The position numbers and the translations under genes were made by a program. Below the pieces are notes generated by a model. That model was not told the origin of the DNA. It did no database searches and worked only from the letters and a program-made list of their open reading frames with translations. Positions 8,369-16,433 of a stretch of DNA of 33,079 bases are shown here, piece after piece (positions within the stretch are counted from its first letter, which is position 1; every line of letters starts with the position of its first letter). The stretch is from 39-52-133 sp036523795. Its GTDB lineage: Bacteria; Pseudomonadota; Gammaproteobacteria; Burkholderiales; Gallionellaceae. The DNA is taken from positions 1 through 33,079 of the forward strand of contig DATDDN010000173.1 in the NCBI GenBank assembly GCA_036523795.1, in the 5' to 3' direction.

Positions 8369-9032
8369 TGCTGATCTGGTAGCCGATGCCGCGCAGGGTC
8401 TTGATCAACGGTGTGTCGGATTTCTTGTCTACTGCGTTGCGCAGGATGTGCAGGTGCGCGCGCAGGGCGTCGCTGTCGGGTGGAGAGTCGCCCCAGATGG
8501 CGCGTTCCACTTCTTCGCGCGACAGCACACGCGGCGACTGGCGCATCAGTATCTCCAGCATCTTGAGCGGAATGGGCGGCAGCTCGATGGTCTGTTCGCC
8601 GCGCATCACCTTCATCGTGCCGGTGTTGAAGGTGAGGTCACCCACCTGCAGGGTGGAGGAACCCTCGCGCACCTGTGAGCGGCGCACCAGCGCATGCAGC
8701 CGCGCTTCCACTTCGCGCAGGGCAAACGGCTTGACAACATAATCGTCGGCGCCGGCTTCCAGTCCGGCAATCTTGTCTTCCAGCAGATCGCGCGCAGTCA
8801 GCATCAGGATGGGCGTGTTTTTGCCCGCTTCGCGCAGGCGCCGGCACAGCGTCAATCCATCCATGCCAGGCAGCATCACGTCCAGCACCAGCACGTCATA
8901 CTGGTTGGTGGAGGCGAAGTGCAGGCCGGAGATGCCGTCTCCGGCGAGGTCCATGGTATGGCCACGCGATTCGAAGTAATCGAACATGTTGGTGGCGAGA
9001 TCGCGGTTGTCTTCAATCAGCAGGATGTTCAT
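8361..9032 (-). CDS. OmpR/PhoB-family response regulator
   Basis: A 223-residue regulator: receiver domain with phospho-acceptor D51 (LVLDVMLPGMDG), acidic D8, and Lys in VVKPF. A winged-helix DNA-binding domain follows from about residue 125 (RVLSREEVERAIWG, LRAHLHILRNAVD, IKTLRGIGYQI). It is encoded with the kinase and faces the divergent small protein B-SulP operon across a 381-base gap. The 11-base-spaced repeats before both small-protein operons are plausible binding sites for it. Confidence 0.94.
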   Translation of the reverse strand: MNILLIEDNRDLATNMFDYFESRGHTMDLAGDGISGLHFASTNQYDVLVLDVMLPGMDGLTLCRRLREAGKNTPILMLTARDLLEDKIAGLEAGADDYVVKPFALREVEARLHALVRRSQVREGSSTLQVGDLTFNTGTMKVMRGEQTIELPPIPLKMLEILMRQSPRVLSREEVERAIWGDSPPDSDALRAHLHILRNAVDKKSDTPLIKTLRGIGYQISNE

Positions 9033-9413
9033 TGGCTATTCTGGGGTGTCAGGTTAGGTTGACGTGAAGTAATCGTAACAAGTTTATCACGCGGGCTTTG
9101 CGCGGCCTTCCGCCGCGGTGAGTGAGATCGTTGCTGCCTGTTGCGGTTCCCTTGTTGTGCGGCTGTCAATTTAACACTTGCTGAACTGCATGTTAACAGT
9201 AGACAAACATGATCTTGATCGTATCTGAACGTTGCTGCAATCCAGTAGTGGCCGGCTTTCCGTGGAGATTTGCCGGTATTTCATCACTCTATGGCAACCA
9301 ATTCTTTACCCGGCAACAACCCATCCTTGACGGTCGCTTAACGCGTTTATGACTTTTGCATGACATTGCGGTTCGTAACATGAAAAATGAAATCAACCAT
9401 CAGGAGTGGTCAA
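9033..9413 (+). other. 381-base divergent intergenic region
   Basis: No gene was found here. It should hold the leftward promoter of the two-component operon and the rightward promoter of the small protein B-SulP operon. An inverted pair TTAACA (9171-9176) and TGTTAA (9191-9196), 14 bases apart, is a possible operator. The right-hand part contains the direct-repeat box listed separately. Confidence 0.5.
9337..9381 (+). promoter_or_regulatory. Predicted direct-repeat regulator box and -10 for the small protein B-SulP operon
   Basis: CTTAAC (9337), TATGAC (9348) and CATGAC (9359) are hexamers 11 bases apart. A -10-like TAACAT lies at 9376-9381. Counting from the second hexamer, the gap to the -10 is 22 bases, the same as in the box before small protein A. 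The hexamers are degenerate, so this rests on spacing and context. Confidence 0.42.
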
Positions 9414-9617
9414 GTGAAAGTTTCTTCAGTTACCGTAGATGCAATCGAGCATGGCGCGATTGCGCATCATAAATCCAAATCCATGACCAGTCAGGTCAGC
9501 CTGGGCGATCTTCCCGTCCTGAAACAGCTCAACCATATCGGCAGCGCCATCGCGCTGGGCGAGGCCGGCGATCTGGACGCCGCACACGAATTCCGCAACA
9601 AGTGCGCGGGGATGTGA
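9414..9617 (+). CDS. 67-residue small protein B, paralogous to the one at 6700
   Basis: Unknown family. GTG 9414 is chosen because AGGAG (9402-9406) stands 7 bases before it; an in-frame ATG at 9387 would overlap this ribosome site. From that start the protein is 67 residues, exactly as long as small protein A, and the two align without gaps. Identical positions include K2, S5, D9, H13, H19, L39-N40, G43, the block AIALGEAGDLD (45-55), A57-H58 and R61. The N-terminal half is diverged and polar. The stop is one base before the SulP start (TGACATG), which implies translational coupling. A regulatory or accessory role for SulP is inferred from the repeated arrangement with a membrane-protein gene. 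Confidence 0.78.
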   Translation: MKVSSVTVDAIEHGAIAHHKSKSMTSQVSLGDLPVLKQLNHIGSAIALGEAGDLDAAHEFRNKCAGM

Positions 9618-9618
9618 C

Positions 9619-11364
9619 ATGAATACCTGGGTTCGTCAGCTGCCACTCACAAAATTGTTTGCAGGATTTTCCTTTCCCAAGGGTACGTTCAAGCAGGACC
9701 TGATCGCCGGCATCACCGTATCGCTGGTGGCCATTCCGCAGTCGCTTGCCTACGCGCAGCTGGCTGGCGTGCCCGCCTACTACGGCCTGTATGCCGCGCT
9801 GATCCCCACCATCATCGGTGCATTGTTCGGTTCGTCGCGTCAGCTGTCCACCGGTCCGGTGGCGATGACCTCATTGCTCACCGCGGCCAGTGTCGCGCCG
9901 CTGGCCGCGCATGGCAGCGAGATGTTCTATGCCTATGTCATTCTGCTCGCCCTGCTGTCCGGCCTGTTCCAGATCCTGTTCGGCGCCTTGCGCATGGGCG
10001 TGTTGCTCAACTTCCTGTCGCATCCCGTGCTGATGGGTTTCATCAATGCCGCCGCGCTGATCATCGGCCTGTCGCAGATACCCACGCTGCTGGGCATTTC
10101 CGCCAAACAGTCCGACCATTTCCTGCTCGACATCTGGCAGGTGTTTGCCCACATCGACACCATGCACGTCGTATCGGTGCTCTTCGGCCTCACGGCCGTC
10201 GCGATGCTGCTGTCCATGAAGAAATTCACGCCCAAGTTGCCGGGTGTACTGATCACCGTCTCCCTGCTGACCTGGGTCAGCTACCTGATCGGCTATGCCG
10301 GGATGGGCGGCAAGGTGGTGGGCGAGATCCCGCAGGGCCTGCCCGGCCTGAGCATGCCGCTGATGGACTGGCAGGCCACCATGCAGCTGTTGCCGGCCGC
10401 CTTCGTAATCGCGCTGATCAGCTTCATGGAGGCGATGTCCAGTGCAAAGGTGATTGCCATCAAGACCCGCACACCCTGGGACGAGAACAAGGAGCTGATC
10501 GGCCAGGGGCTGGCCAAGGTCGCAGCGGCATTCAGCCACTCCATGCCGGTGAGCGGTTCCTTCTCGCGTTCTGCGCTCAATCTCTCCGCGAATGCGCAAA
10601 CTGCACTGTCTTCCGTGGTGTCGGCGGTGTTCGTGGTGCTGACCCTGCTGTTCTTCACGTCGCTGCTATACCACCTGCCCAAGCCGGTGCTCGCTGCGGT
10701 GATCATCATGGCGGTGATCGGGCTGATCAACTTCCGTTCCATCATCAATGCCTGGCGCGCCAGCCGCGATGACGGCATCTCCGCCATCATCACCTTTGTG
10801 GCCACGCTGGCCTTCGCGCCCAACATCCAGAACGGCATCATCACCGGCATCATCCTGTCGCTGGCCCTGCTGCTGTATCGCATGATGCAGCCGCGTGTCG
10901 CCGGCCTCGGCGTGCACAGCGACGGCACCCTGCGCGATGCAGACCGCCACCAGCTGGAGCCGCTTGAGCCACAGCTGGCGGCGATCCGCTTCGACGGCGC
11001 GCTGCGCTTCGTCAATGTGTCCTTCTTCGAAGATGCGCTGCTGCGTCTGGAAAGAAGGAATCCGTCGGTGCGCTACATCCTGGTGAAGTGCAGCGGCATC
11101 AACTACCTCGATGCCTCGGGTGTGGAGATGCTGTCCAGCCTGGTGAGCCGCTTCAAGAGCAATGGCATCACCCTGGGCTTCAGCGGCCTCAAGAAGCAGG
11201 TGCAGGACGTGATGGACAAGACACACCTCAGCCAGAGCATCGGTGCGGAAAACATCTTTGCCACCGATCAGGACGCCTTCGACAAGCTGCACGCGCGCGG
11301 GATCATCGACGAGGCGCCCGACCTGGCGCCGCGCCAGTATCGTCCCCAGCTGTTGCCGGGCTGA
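9619..11364 (+). CDS. SulP family anion permease with C-terminal STAS domain
   Basis: A 581-residue inner-membrane transporter. The N-terminal 430 residues or so are the hydrophobic SulP core, with the family-typical VAIPQSLAYAQLAGVPAYYGLYAA and STGPVAMTSLL stretches. A STAS domain (about 445-565) ends with the conserved CSGINYLDASGVEML segment. SulP proteins carry sulfate, bicarbonate or other anions; the substrate is not determined by these motifs. It follows small protein B directly and is followed by a second SulP gene 114 bases downstream, with a hairpin and a tandem repeat between them. Confidence 0.92.
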   Translation: MNTWVRQLPLTKLFAGFSFPKGTFKQDLIAGITVSLVAIPQSLAYAQLAGVPAYYGLYAALIPTIIGALFGSSRQLSTGPVAMTSLLTAASVAPLAAHGSEMFYAYVILLALLSGLFQILFGALRMGVLLNFLSHPVLMGFINAAALIIGLSQIPTLLGISAKQSDHFLLDIWQVFAHIDTMHVVSVLFGLTAVAMLLSMKKFTPKLPGVLITVSLLTWVSYLIGYAGMGGKVVGEIPQGLPGLSMPLMDWQATMQLLPAAFVIALISFMEAMSSAKVIAIKTRTPWDENKELIGQGLAKVAAAFSHSMPVSGSFSRSALNLSANAQTALSSVVSAVFVVLTLLFFTSLLYHLPKPVLAAVIIMAVIGLINFRSIINAWRASRDDGISAIITFVATLAFAPNIQNGIITGIILSLALLLYRMMQPRVAGLGVHSDGTLRDADRHQLEPLEPQLAAIRFDGALRFVNVSFFEDALLRLERRNPSVRYILVKCSGINYLDASGVEMLSSLVSRFKSNGITLGFSGLKKQVQDVMDKTHLSQSIGAENIFATDQDAFDKLHARGIIDEAPDLAPRQYRPQLLPG

Positions 11365-11383
11365 CGGTGCAGGACGCATGACC

Positions 11384-11412
11384 TTCAGGCGGGAGCAGGC
11401 AGCCCGCCTGAA
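11384..11412 (+). other. Intercistronic hairpin between the two SulP genes
   Basis: Perfect 10-bp stem (11384-11393 with 11403-11412), 9-base loop, with no T run behind it. It is more likely an mRNA-stability or attenuation element than a full terminator. Confidence 0.6.
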
Positions 11413-11415
11413 TCA

Positions 11416-11445
11416 ATTCAAGGCAGCAACATTCAAGGCAGCAAC
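11416..11445 (+). repeat. Perfect tandem duplication of 15 bases
   Basis: ATTCAAGGCAGCAAC occurs twice, head to tail (11416-11430, 11431-11445), directly after the hairpin and 33 bases before the second SulP start. It may be slippage-prone and change leader spacing. Confidence 0.9.
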
Positions 11446-11478
11446 AGTTTCAATCTTTTTATAAAGGCAGGACAAGAA

Positions 11479-13095
11479 ATGTCTCAGGCAATACAGGGCA
11501 GCAAGCAGTTGCAGGGTTTCCGGGCAACCATCGGCAATGATGCGATGGCATCCGTGGTGGTGTTTCTGGTGGCGCTGCCGTTGTGCATGGGCGTGGCCAT
11601 CGCCTCCGGCGTGCCACCAACCGCAGGGCTGATTACCGGCATCGTCGGCGGCCTGGTGGTCGGCGTCATCGCCGGTTCACCGCTGCAGGTCAGCGGCCCC
11701 GCTGCCGGCCTCACCGTACTGGTGTGGCAGCTGGTGCAACACTACGGCCTGCCCATGCTGGGCGTGATCGTGCTGCTGGCCGGCGCGATCCAGCTGCTGG
11801 CCGGTGTGCTCAAACTCGGGCAGTGGTTCCGCGCGGTGTCGCCCGCGGTGATCCACGGCATGCTGGCCGGCATCGGCGTGCTTATCTTCGCTTCCCAGTT
11901 CCACGTCATGCTGGACAAAAAGCCGATCGGCTCGGGCATCCAGAACTTCACCGGCATCCCCGCCGCGGTGATGGACACTTTCGCGGCAGGCGGCTCTTCG
12001 CTGCAGGCGCTGTACATCGGCTTGCTCACCATCGCGCTGATCGTGGCCTGGAACCTGTACGCCCCGAAGAAGCTCAAGATGCTGCCGGCTCCCCTGATTG
12101 CCGTGCTGGCATCGGTGGCCGTTGCCGCCGCCATGCACCTCAAGATCAAGTTCATCCCGGACCTGCTGGCCAACCCCGCCGACATCAACAACATCTGGAC
12201 CGCCATCCAGTTCCCCACGCTGGAGAACATCCAGCGCGCATTTGACCCGGCCATCCTCACCGCAGCGGTGTCGGTGGCCTTCATCGCCAGCGCGGAAACG
12301 CTGCTCAGCGCCAGCGCCGTAGACCAGCTGCACCAGGGCCCGCGCACCAAGTACGACAAGGAACTGGCCTCGCAGGGCGTGGGCAACATGGTATGCGGCC
12401 TGCTCGGCGTGCTGCCGATGACCGGCGTGATCGTGCGTTCCACCGCCAACGTCGAGGCGGGCAGCAAGACGCGCGCCTCCACCATCATGCATGGCGTGTG
12501 GTTGCTGCTGTTCGCGGCGGTGCTGCCGTTCACGCTGAGCTACATTCCGGTGGCCAGCCTGGCCGCCGTGCTGGTGTTCACCGGCTACAAGCTGGCCTAT
12601 CCCAAGGCGGTGCCGGGGTTGCTCAAGTTCGGCAAGAGCGAGGTCGCGATCTACGTCGTGACCATCGTGATGATCGTGGCCTCCAATCTGCTGGAGGGTG
12701 TGCTGATCGGCCTGGGGCTGTCGCTGCTCAAGCTGCTGTATGCCTTCTCGCACCTGGAAGTGAAATGGGACGAAGATCTCGTCGGCAACCGTGCACACCT
12801 GCACCTGAAAGGCGCCGCCACGCTGATCCGTCTGCCCCAGCTGGCCGCCACGCTGGATGAAGTCCGCCCCGGTACCGAAGTGCACATTCACTTCGACGAG
12901 CTGGACTACATCGACCATGCCTGCCTCGACCTGCTGTCTAACTGGGAGAAGCAGCACGTGCTGACCGGCGGCAGCCTGGAAATCGAATGGGATGCACTGG
13001 CCTCGAAATTCCACCAGCGCCGCGCGGGTGCGCAACGGGCTGCCGCGCAACAGCGGGTGGTCGCGCGCAACGCGGACCTGCCTCTGGCAGCCTAG
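11479..13095 (+). CDS. Second SulP family anion transporter with short STAS-like tail
   Basis: A 538-residue inner-membrane transporter. The start of the core reads VALPLCMGVAIASGVPPTAG and VSGPAAGLTVL, the SulP branch that includes putative bicarbonate transporters and proteins fused to carbonic anhydrase; no carbonic anhydrase is present here. A reduced STAS-like domain lies at about 430-515 (HIHFDELDYIDHACLDLL). AAGGCAGGA precedes the ATG by about 8 bases. It probably shares the small protein B-SulP transcript and ends at the terminator at 13110. Whether it carries sulfate or bicarbonate is not decidable from the sequence. Confidence 0.9.
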   Translation: MSQAIQGSKQLQGFRATIGNDAMASVVVFLVALPLCMGVAIASGVPPTAGLITGIVGGLVVGVIAGSPLQVSGPAAGLTVLVWQLVQHYGLPMLGVIVLLAGAIQLLAGVLKLGQWFRAVSPAVIHGMLAGIGVLIFASQFHVMLDKKPIGSGIQNFTGIPAAVMDTFAAGGSSLQALYIGLLTIALIVAWNLYAPKKLKMLPAPLIAVLASVAVAAAMHLKIKFIPDLLANPADINNIWTAIQFPTLENIQRAFDPAILTAAVSVAFIASAETLLSASAVDQLHQGPRTKYDKELASQGVGNMVCGLLGVLPMTGVIVRSTANVEAGSKTRASTIMHGVWLLLFAAVLPFTLSYIPVASLAAVLVFTGYKLAYPKAVPGLLKFGKSEVAIYVVTIVMIVASNLLEGVLIGLGLSLLKLLYAFSHLEVKWDEDLVGNRAHLHLKGAATLIRLPQLAATLDEVRPGTEVHIHFDELDYIDHACLDLLSNWEKQHVLTGGSLEIEWDALASKFHQRRAGAQRAAAQQRVVARNADLPLAA

Positions 13096-13109
13096 ACGTC
13101 GCGAGGAAG

Positions 13110-13141
13110 GCGCCATGTCCGATGGGCATGGCGCTTTTTTT
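13110..13141 (+). terminator. Rho-independent terminator after the second SulP gene
   Basis: Stem GCGCCATG/CATGGCGC (13110-13117 with 13127-13134), 9-base loop, then seven T on the + strand. It lies between convergent genes; on the - strand the hairpin lacks a U run, so it serves CorA poorly. Confidence 0.9.
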
Positions 13142-13144
13142 CGT

Positions 13145-14137
13145 TTACAGCCAGCCGAATTTCTTCAGGCGGAAATACAGCCAGATGCAGGCGAGCAGGG
13201 TGGCCACCAGCGTGGCGGGGTAGCCGTAGGTCCAGCCCAGCTCGGGCATGTTCTTGAAGTTCATGCCGAACAGGCTGAACACCACGGTGGGGATGGCCAG
13301 AATCGCGCCCCAGCCTGCCAGTCGCCGCACCGATTCGTTCTGCTCCACGGTGACGAAGGCCAGGTTCACCTGCATCGCCGCTGTCAGCATCTCGCGTATC
13401 TCGTCGAGGCTGGCCACCAGGCGGATCACGTGGTCGTGAATGTCGCGGTAGTACAGGCGCATGTCCTTGTGGATCAGGTCCGGGTGCAGGCGGATCAGCG
13501 CATCGGTGATGTCGAGCACCGGCGCGGCAGCACTGCGCAGCACCTGCAGTTCGCGCTTCAATTCATACAGGCGGCCGATCGACTCGCGGTTGAGCTGGCC
13601 GTTGAAGATGTCGGCTTCCAGTTGCTCGAAATTGTCCCGCAAGGCTTCCAGCACCGGGTAGTAATTGTCCACCACGAAGTCCATCACGACGTACGCCGCC
13701 ATCGCCGGACCCTTGGCCATATGCTGCGGCGTTCTTTCCAGGCGCTCGCGCGCCGCGGTGTAGCTGATCGACGGGCCGTGGCGGATGGTCACGAAAAAGC
13801 GCGGGTTGATGAACATGTGCGTCTCGCCCAGCTGCACGTGCCCGTCCGCCAGCGAGGCCGTCTTCAGCACCGCGAACAGCGAGCTGCCGTATTGCTCCAG
13901 CTTGGAGCGCTGGTGCGCCACGCGCGCATCCTCGATGGCCAGGTCGTGCAGGTCGAATTCCGCCTGCAGGGTCTTCAGCAGTGCCTCGCTCGGCTCGTGC
14001 AGGGCCAGCCAGATGAAGGCGTCCTCCTGCTCCAGCGTTTCGCTGATCTGCTCGATGTCGATCTCGGCCTGGCGCAGGCCCTTGCTGTAGGCGATGCAGT
14101 AACGCACCATCGGGTTGCTCTTGTTGTCGCTCAACAT
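13145..14137 (-). CDS. corA: CorA family divalent cation channel
   Basis: A 330-residue inner-membrane Mg2+/Co2+ channel protein. The large N-terminal cytoplasmic domain is followed by a long stalk helix and two C-terminal membrane helices (about 267-290 and 303-322). The signature GMN is at 291-293 (GMNFKNMPE), followed by the usual E-L loop. ATG 14137 is chosen because GAGGAG stands about 5 bases before it. The frame stays open upstream to 14626, but that part is antisense to the DUF188 gene and not CorA-like. Length is normal. It converges on the SulP operon. Confidence 0.92.
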   Translation of the reverse strand: MLSDNKSNPMVRYCIAYSKGLRQAEIDIEQISETLEQEDAFIWLALHEPSEALLKTLQAEFDLHDLAIEDARVAHQRSKLEQYGSSLFAVLKTASLADGHVQLGETHMFINPRFFVTIRHGPSISYTAARERLERTPQHMAKGPAMAAYVVMDFVVDNYYPVLEALRDNFEQLEADIFNGQLNRESIGRLYELKRELQVLRSAAAPVLDITDALIRLHPDLIHKDMRLYYRDIHDHVIRLVASLDEIREMLTAAMQVNLAFVTVEQNESVRRLAGWGAILAIPTVVFSLFGMNFKNMPELGWTYGYPATLVATLLACIWLYFRLKKFGWL

Positions 14138-14291
14138 CAGTCTCCTCTTGCCGGTAGCCGGATTATCAGCCTTGCCCAGGGCGTGCGCCAGCCCTTTTGT
14201 TTTCAGAAGGAGGGGGTGTTCGGTATGATGCATGCCGGTTGCGCTGTTGTCGCCGGCGCGCATTCTTATTTTTAACAGCAGGAGTCGGACG

Positions 14292-14744
14292 ATGCAGATC
14301 TGGGTGGATGCCGATGCCTGTCCCAGGGTGATCAAGGAAATTCTGTTTCGCGCGGCAGAACGCCAGCAGCTGCAGCTCACGCTGGTGGCCAACAGGCTGC
14401 TGCATTGCCCGCCTTCCAGATTCATCCACGCCATGCAGGTGCCCGCCGGCTTCGATGTGGCCGACAACAAGATCGCGCAGCTGGTCCAACCGGGCGACCT
14501 GGTGATCACCGCCGACATCCCGCTGGCCGCCGATGTCATCGCACGCGGCGCCCATGCCCTCAACCCGCGCGGCGAGCTGTACACCAGGGACACCATCCAG
14601 GAGCGCCTCACCATGCGCAACTTCATGGATGGGCTGCGCAGCAGCGGCGTGGAAACCGGCGGCCCGCCCAGCCTCAGCCAGAGCGACCGTCAGGCGTTTG
14701 CCAACCAGCTCGACAGGTTGCTGGCGCAGCGCCGCGCTCAGTAG
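14292..14744 (+). CDS. YaiI/YqxD family protein (DUF188)
   Basis: A 150-residue protein of the widespread UPF0178/DUF188 family, which has a PIN-like fold; function is not established. Motifs: IWVDADACPRVIKEIL at the start, DNKIAQLVQPGDLVITADIPLA in the middle, and LNPRGELYT and RNFMDGLR toward the end. ATG 14292 is preceded by AGGAG at about 8 bases. Its TAG stop lies within the left arm of a long inverted repeat. Confidence 0.92.
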   Translation: MQIWVDADACPRVIKEILFRAAERQQLQLTLVANRLLHCPPSRFIHAMQVPAGFDVADNKIAQLVQPGDLVITADIPLAADVIARGAHALNPRGELYTRDTIQERLTMRNFMDGLRSSGVETGGPPSLSQSDRQAFANQLDRLLAQRRAQ

Positions 14745-14799
14745 GGCGGGTCACACCCGCCATTGGGTGAATGGAATTGGCGGGTGTGACCCGCCCTAC
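14741..14799 (+). repeat. Perfect inverted repeat, 22-bp arms (REP/MITE-like)
   Basis: Arms 14741-14762 and 14778-14799 are exact reverse complements, with a 15-base loop. The core is GGGCGGGTCACACCCGCC. The left arm supplies the stop codon of the DUF188 gene. Sequences of this kind (TAGGGCGGGT...) recur between genes in many betaproteobacteria. Without a T run it is a repeat element rather than a typical terminator, though it could stop transcription. Confidence 0.85.
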
Positions 14800-14844
14800 G
14801 AACTGCGAACTGCGCGCACGGCGCCGGAAAACATGGCGTGCCCG

Positions 14845-14850
14845 TATAAT
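14845..14850 (+). promoter_or_regulatory. Consensus -10 upstream of lnt
   Basis: TATAAT 33 bases before the lnt ATG; the predicted start of transcription is near 14857. The -35 region is not recognisable. Confidence 0.45.
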
Positions 14851-14882
14851 CCCGATTCAAATTTGTCGCCGCCATTTCACCC

Positions 14883-16421
14883 ATGACCTCTCTGTACCAC
14901 AACAAATACCTGCAGATGCTGCTCGCCGGCCTGCTCGCGGTGCCGGGTTTTGCACCGTTCGGCCTGTTTCCGCTTCCTGTGCTGGCACTCGCCGCGCTGT
15001 TCGTGCGCTGGCAGCACGCGCAGGGGCGCTGGCAGGCGGCGCGGCTGGGGCTGGTGTTCGGCTTCGGCCTGTTCAGCGCCGGCATAGGCTGGCTGTATGT
15101 GGCGCTGCACGATTACGGCTACATGCCCATGCTGCTTGCCGCACCCGCCATCGGCCTGTTTGCGGCATTCCTCGCGCTACTCCCTGCGGCTGCGGGCTTT
15201 CTGCAGAGCCGGGGGCGTTCACGCCTGGGCGGGCATCGCGGTCTGGCAGCAGCGCCCAGCCTGTTGCTGGTGATGCCCGCATTGTGGGTGTTGCTGGAGT
15301 GGGTGCGCGGCCACCTGTTCACCGGCTTCCCCTGGCTCAGCCTGGGCTACTCGCAGGTGCCGGCCAGCCCGCTCGCCGGCTATGCGCCCGTGCTGGGCGT
15401 GTATGGCGTATCGCTCGCGGTGGCGCTGAGTGCGGGCCCGCTGGCCTTGCTGTGGCAACAGCGCTGGAACCGCATGGGCAAGCTGGCGCTCACTGCACTG
15501 CTGGCGCTGTGGGCGGTGGGCGCAGGCCTGCGCATGGCGGAGTGGACGGAGCCCGAGGGCGAGCCGGTCACGGTCAGCCTGTTACAGGGCAACATCGCGC
15601 AGGACATGAAATTCGATGAAGGCGAACTGATAGGCACGCTGGAAACCTATCGCCGCCTGATCGAACAAAGCGACGCGCGCCTGATCGTGCTGCCCGAGAC
15701 AGCCTTTCCCCTGCTGCGCAGCCAGCTGCCGCCGGGCTACGCCGAGCTGCTGCGCAACCATGTGCGCCAGAACGGCGGCGACATCTTGATCGGCGCTTTC
15801 GAGCGCGACCAGGGCGTGTATTACAACAGCGTGTTCACTCTTGGCACTGCAGAGGGCCAGAGCTATCGCAAGAGCCACCTGGTGCCGTTCGGCGAATTCA
15901 TCCCGCTGCGCCCCGTGCTGGGCTGGCTGATCAACGACGTGCTGCACATTCCCATGGGCGACCTCGCGCGCGGCGACCGGCGCCAGCAGGTGCTGCAGGT
16001 GGCCGGGCAGAAGGTGGCGGTGGACATCTGCTATGAGGACGTGTTCGGCGAGGAGATCATCAACTACCTGCCCGAGGCCAGCCTGCTGGTGAATGTTACC
16101 AACGATGCCTGGTACGGCAACTCGCATGCGGCGATGCAGCACAACCAGATCTCGCAGATGCGCGCGCTGGAAACCGGCCGCATGATGCTGCGCGCCACCA
16201 ATACCGGCGTCACCTCGGTGATCGGCCGCGATGGCCGCATCCGGGCCATGCTGCCGCAGCACGAGGTGGGCACGCTCAACGCCGAAGTGCAGGGCTATGC
16301 CGGCAGTACGCCGTATGTGCGCTGGGGCAATGCGGCGGTGCTGGGCTTGATACTGCTGATGCTGCTGGCGACGTGGAAGTTGAGCAAACGCACCCCCTCT
16401 CCCTCGATGGGAGAGGGTTAG
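14883..16421 (+). CDS. lnt: Apolipoprotein N-acyltransferase
   Basis: A 512-residue inner-membrane enzyme that adds the third acyl chain to lipoproteins. N-terminal hydrophobic segments (about 1-220) are followed by a periplasmic nitrilase-type domain (about 235-470) and a last membrane helix. The catalytic triad is complete: E272 (LPETAFP), K330 (YRKSHLVPFGE) and C383 (DICYEDVFG). The final residues (PSPSMGEG) and the TAG stop are encoded by an intergenic repeat, so the C-terminus has been replaced or extended by repeat insertion. The Pal lipoprotein in this window would be one of its substrates. Confidence 0.96.
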   Translation: MTSLYHNKYLQMLLAGLLAVPGFAPFGLFPLPVLALAALFVRWQHAQGRWQAARLGLVFGFGLFSAGIGWLYVALHDYGYMPMLLAAPAIGLFAAFLALLPAAAGFLQSRGRSRLGGHRGLAAAPSLLLVMPALWVLLEWVRGHLFTGFPWLSLGYSQVPASPLAGYAPVLGVYGVSLAVALSAGPLALLWQQRWNRMGKLALTALLALWAVGAGLRMAEWTEPEGEPVTVSLLQGNIAQDMKFDEGELIGTLETYRRLIEQSDARLIVLPETAFPLLRSQLPPGYAELLRNHVRQNGGDILIGAFERDQGVYYNSVFTLGTAEGQSYRKSHLVPFGEFIPLRPVLGWLINDVLHIPMGDLARGDRRQQVLQVAGQKVAVDICYEDVFGEEIINYLPEASLLVNVTNDAWYGNSHAAMQHNQISQMRALETGRMMLRATNTGVTSVIGRDGRIRAMLPQHEVGTLNAEVQGYAGSTPYVRWGNAAVLGLILLMLLATWKLSKRTPSPSMGEG

Positions 16422-16432
16422 GGTGAGGGTGC
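16395..16432 (+). repeat. CCCTCTCCC-type hairpin repeat, copy 1
   Basis: CCCTCTCCC (16395-16403), loop TCGAT, GGGAGAGGG (16409-16417), then TTAGGGTGAGGGTG. It provides the lnt stop codon and the GAGGG that serves as ribosome site for the next gene. Confidence 0.88.
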
Positions 16433-16433
16433 G

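Noticed and set aside
11677..13116. 479-codon - strand frame
   Set aside because: Antisense to the second SulP gene; His/Gln-rich shadow translation.
14138..14626. N-terminal extension of CorA in the same frame
   Set aside because: Antisense to the DUF188 gene; a strong ribosome site precedes the ATG at 14137 and the CorA homology begins there.
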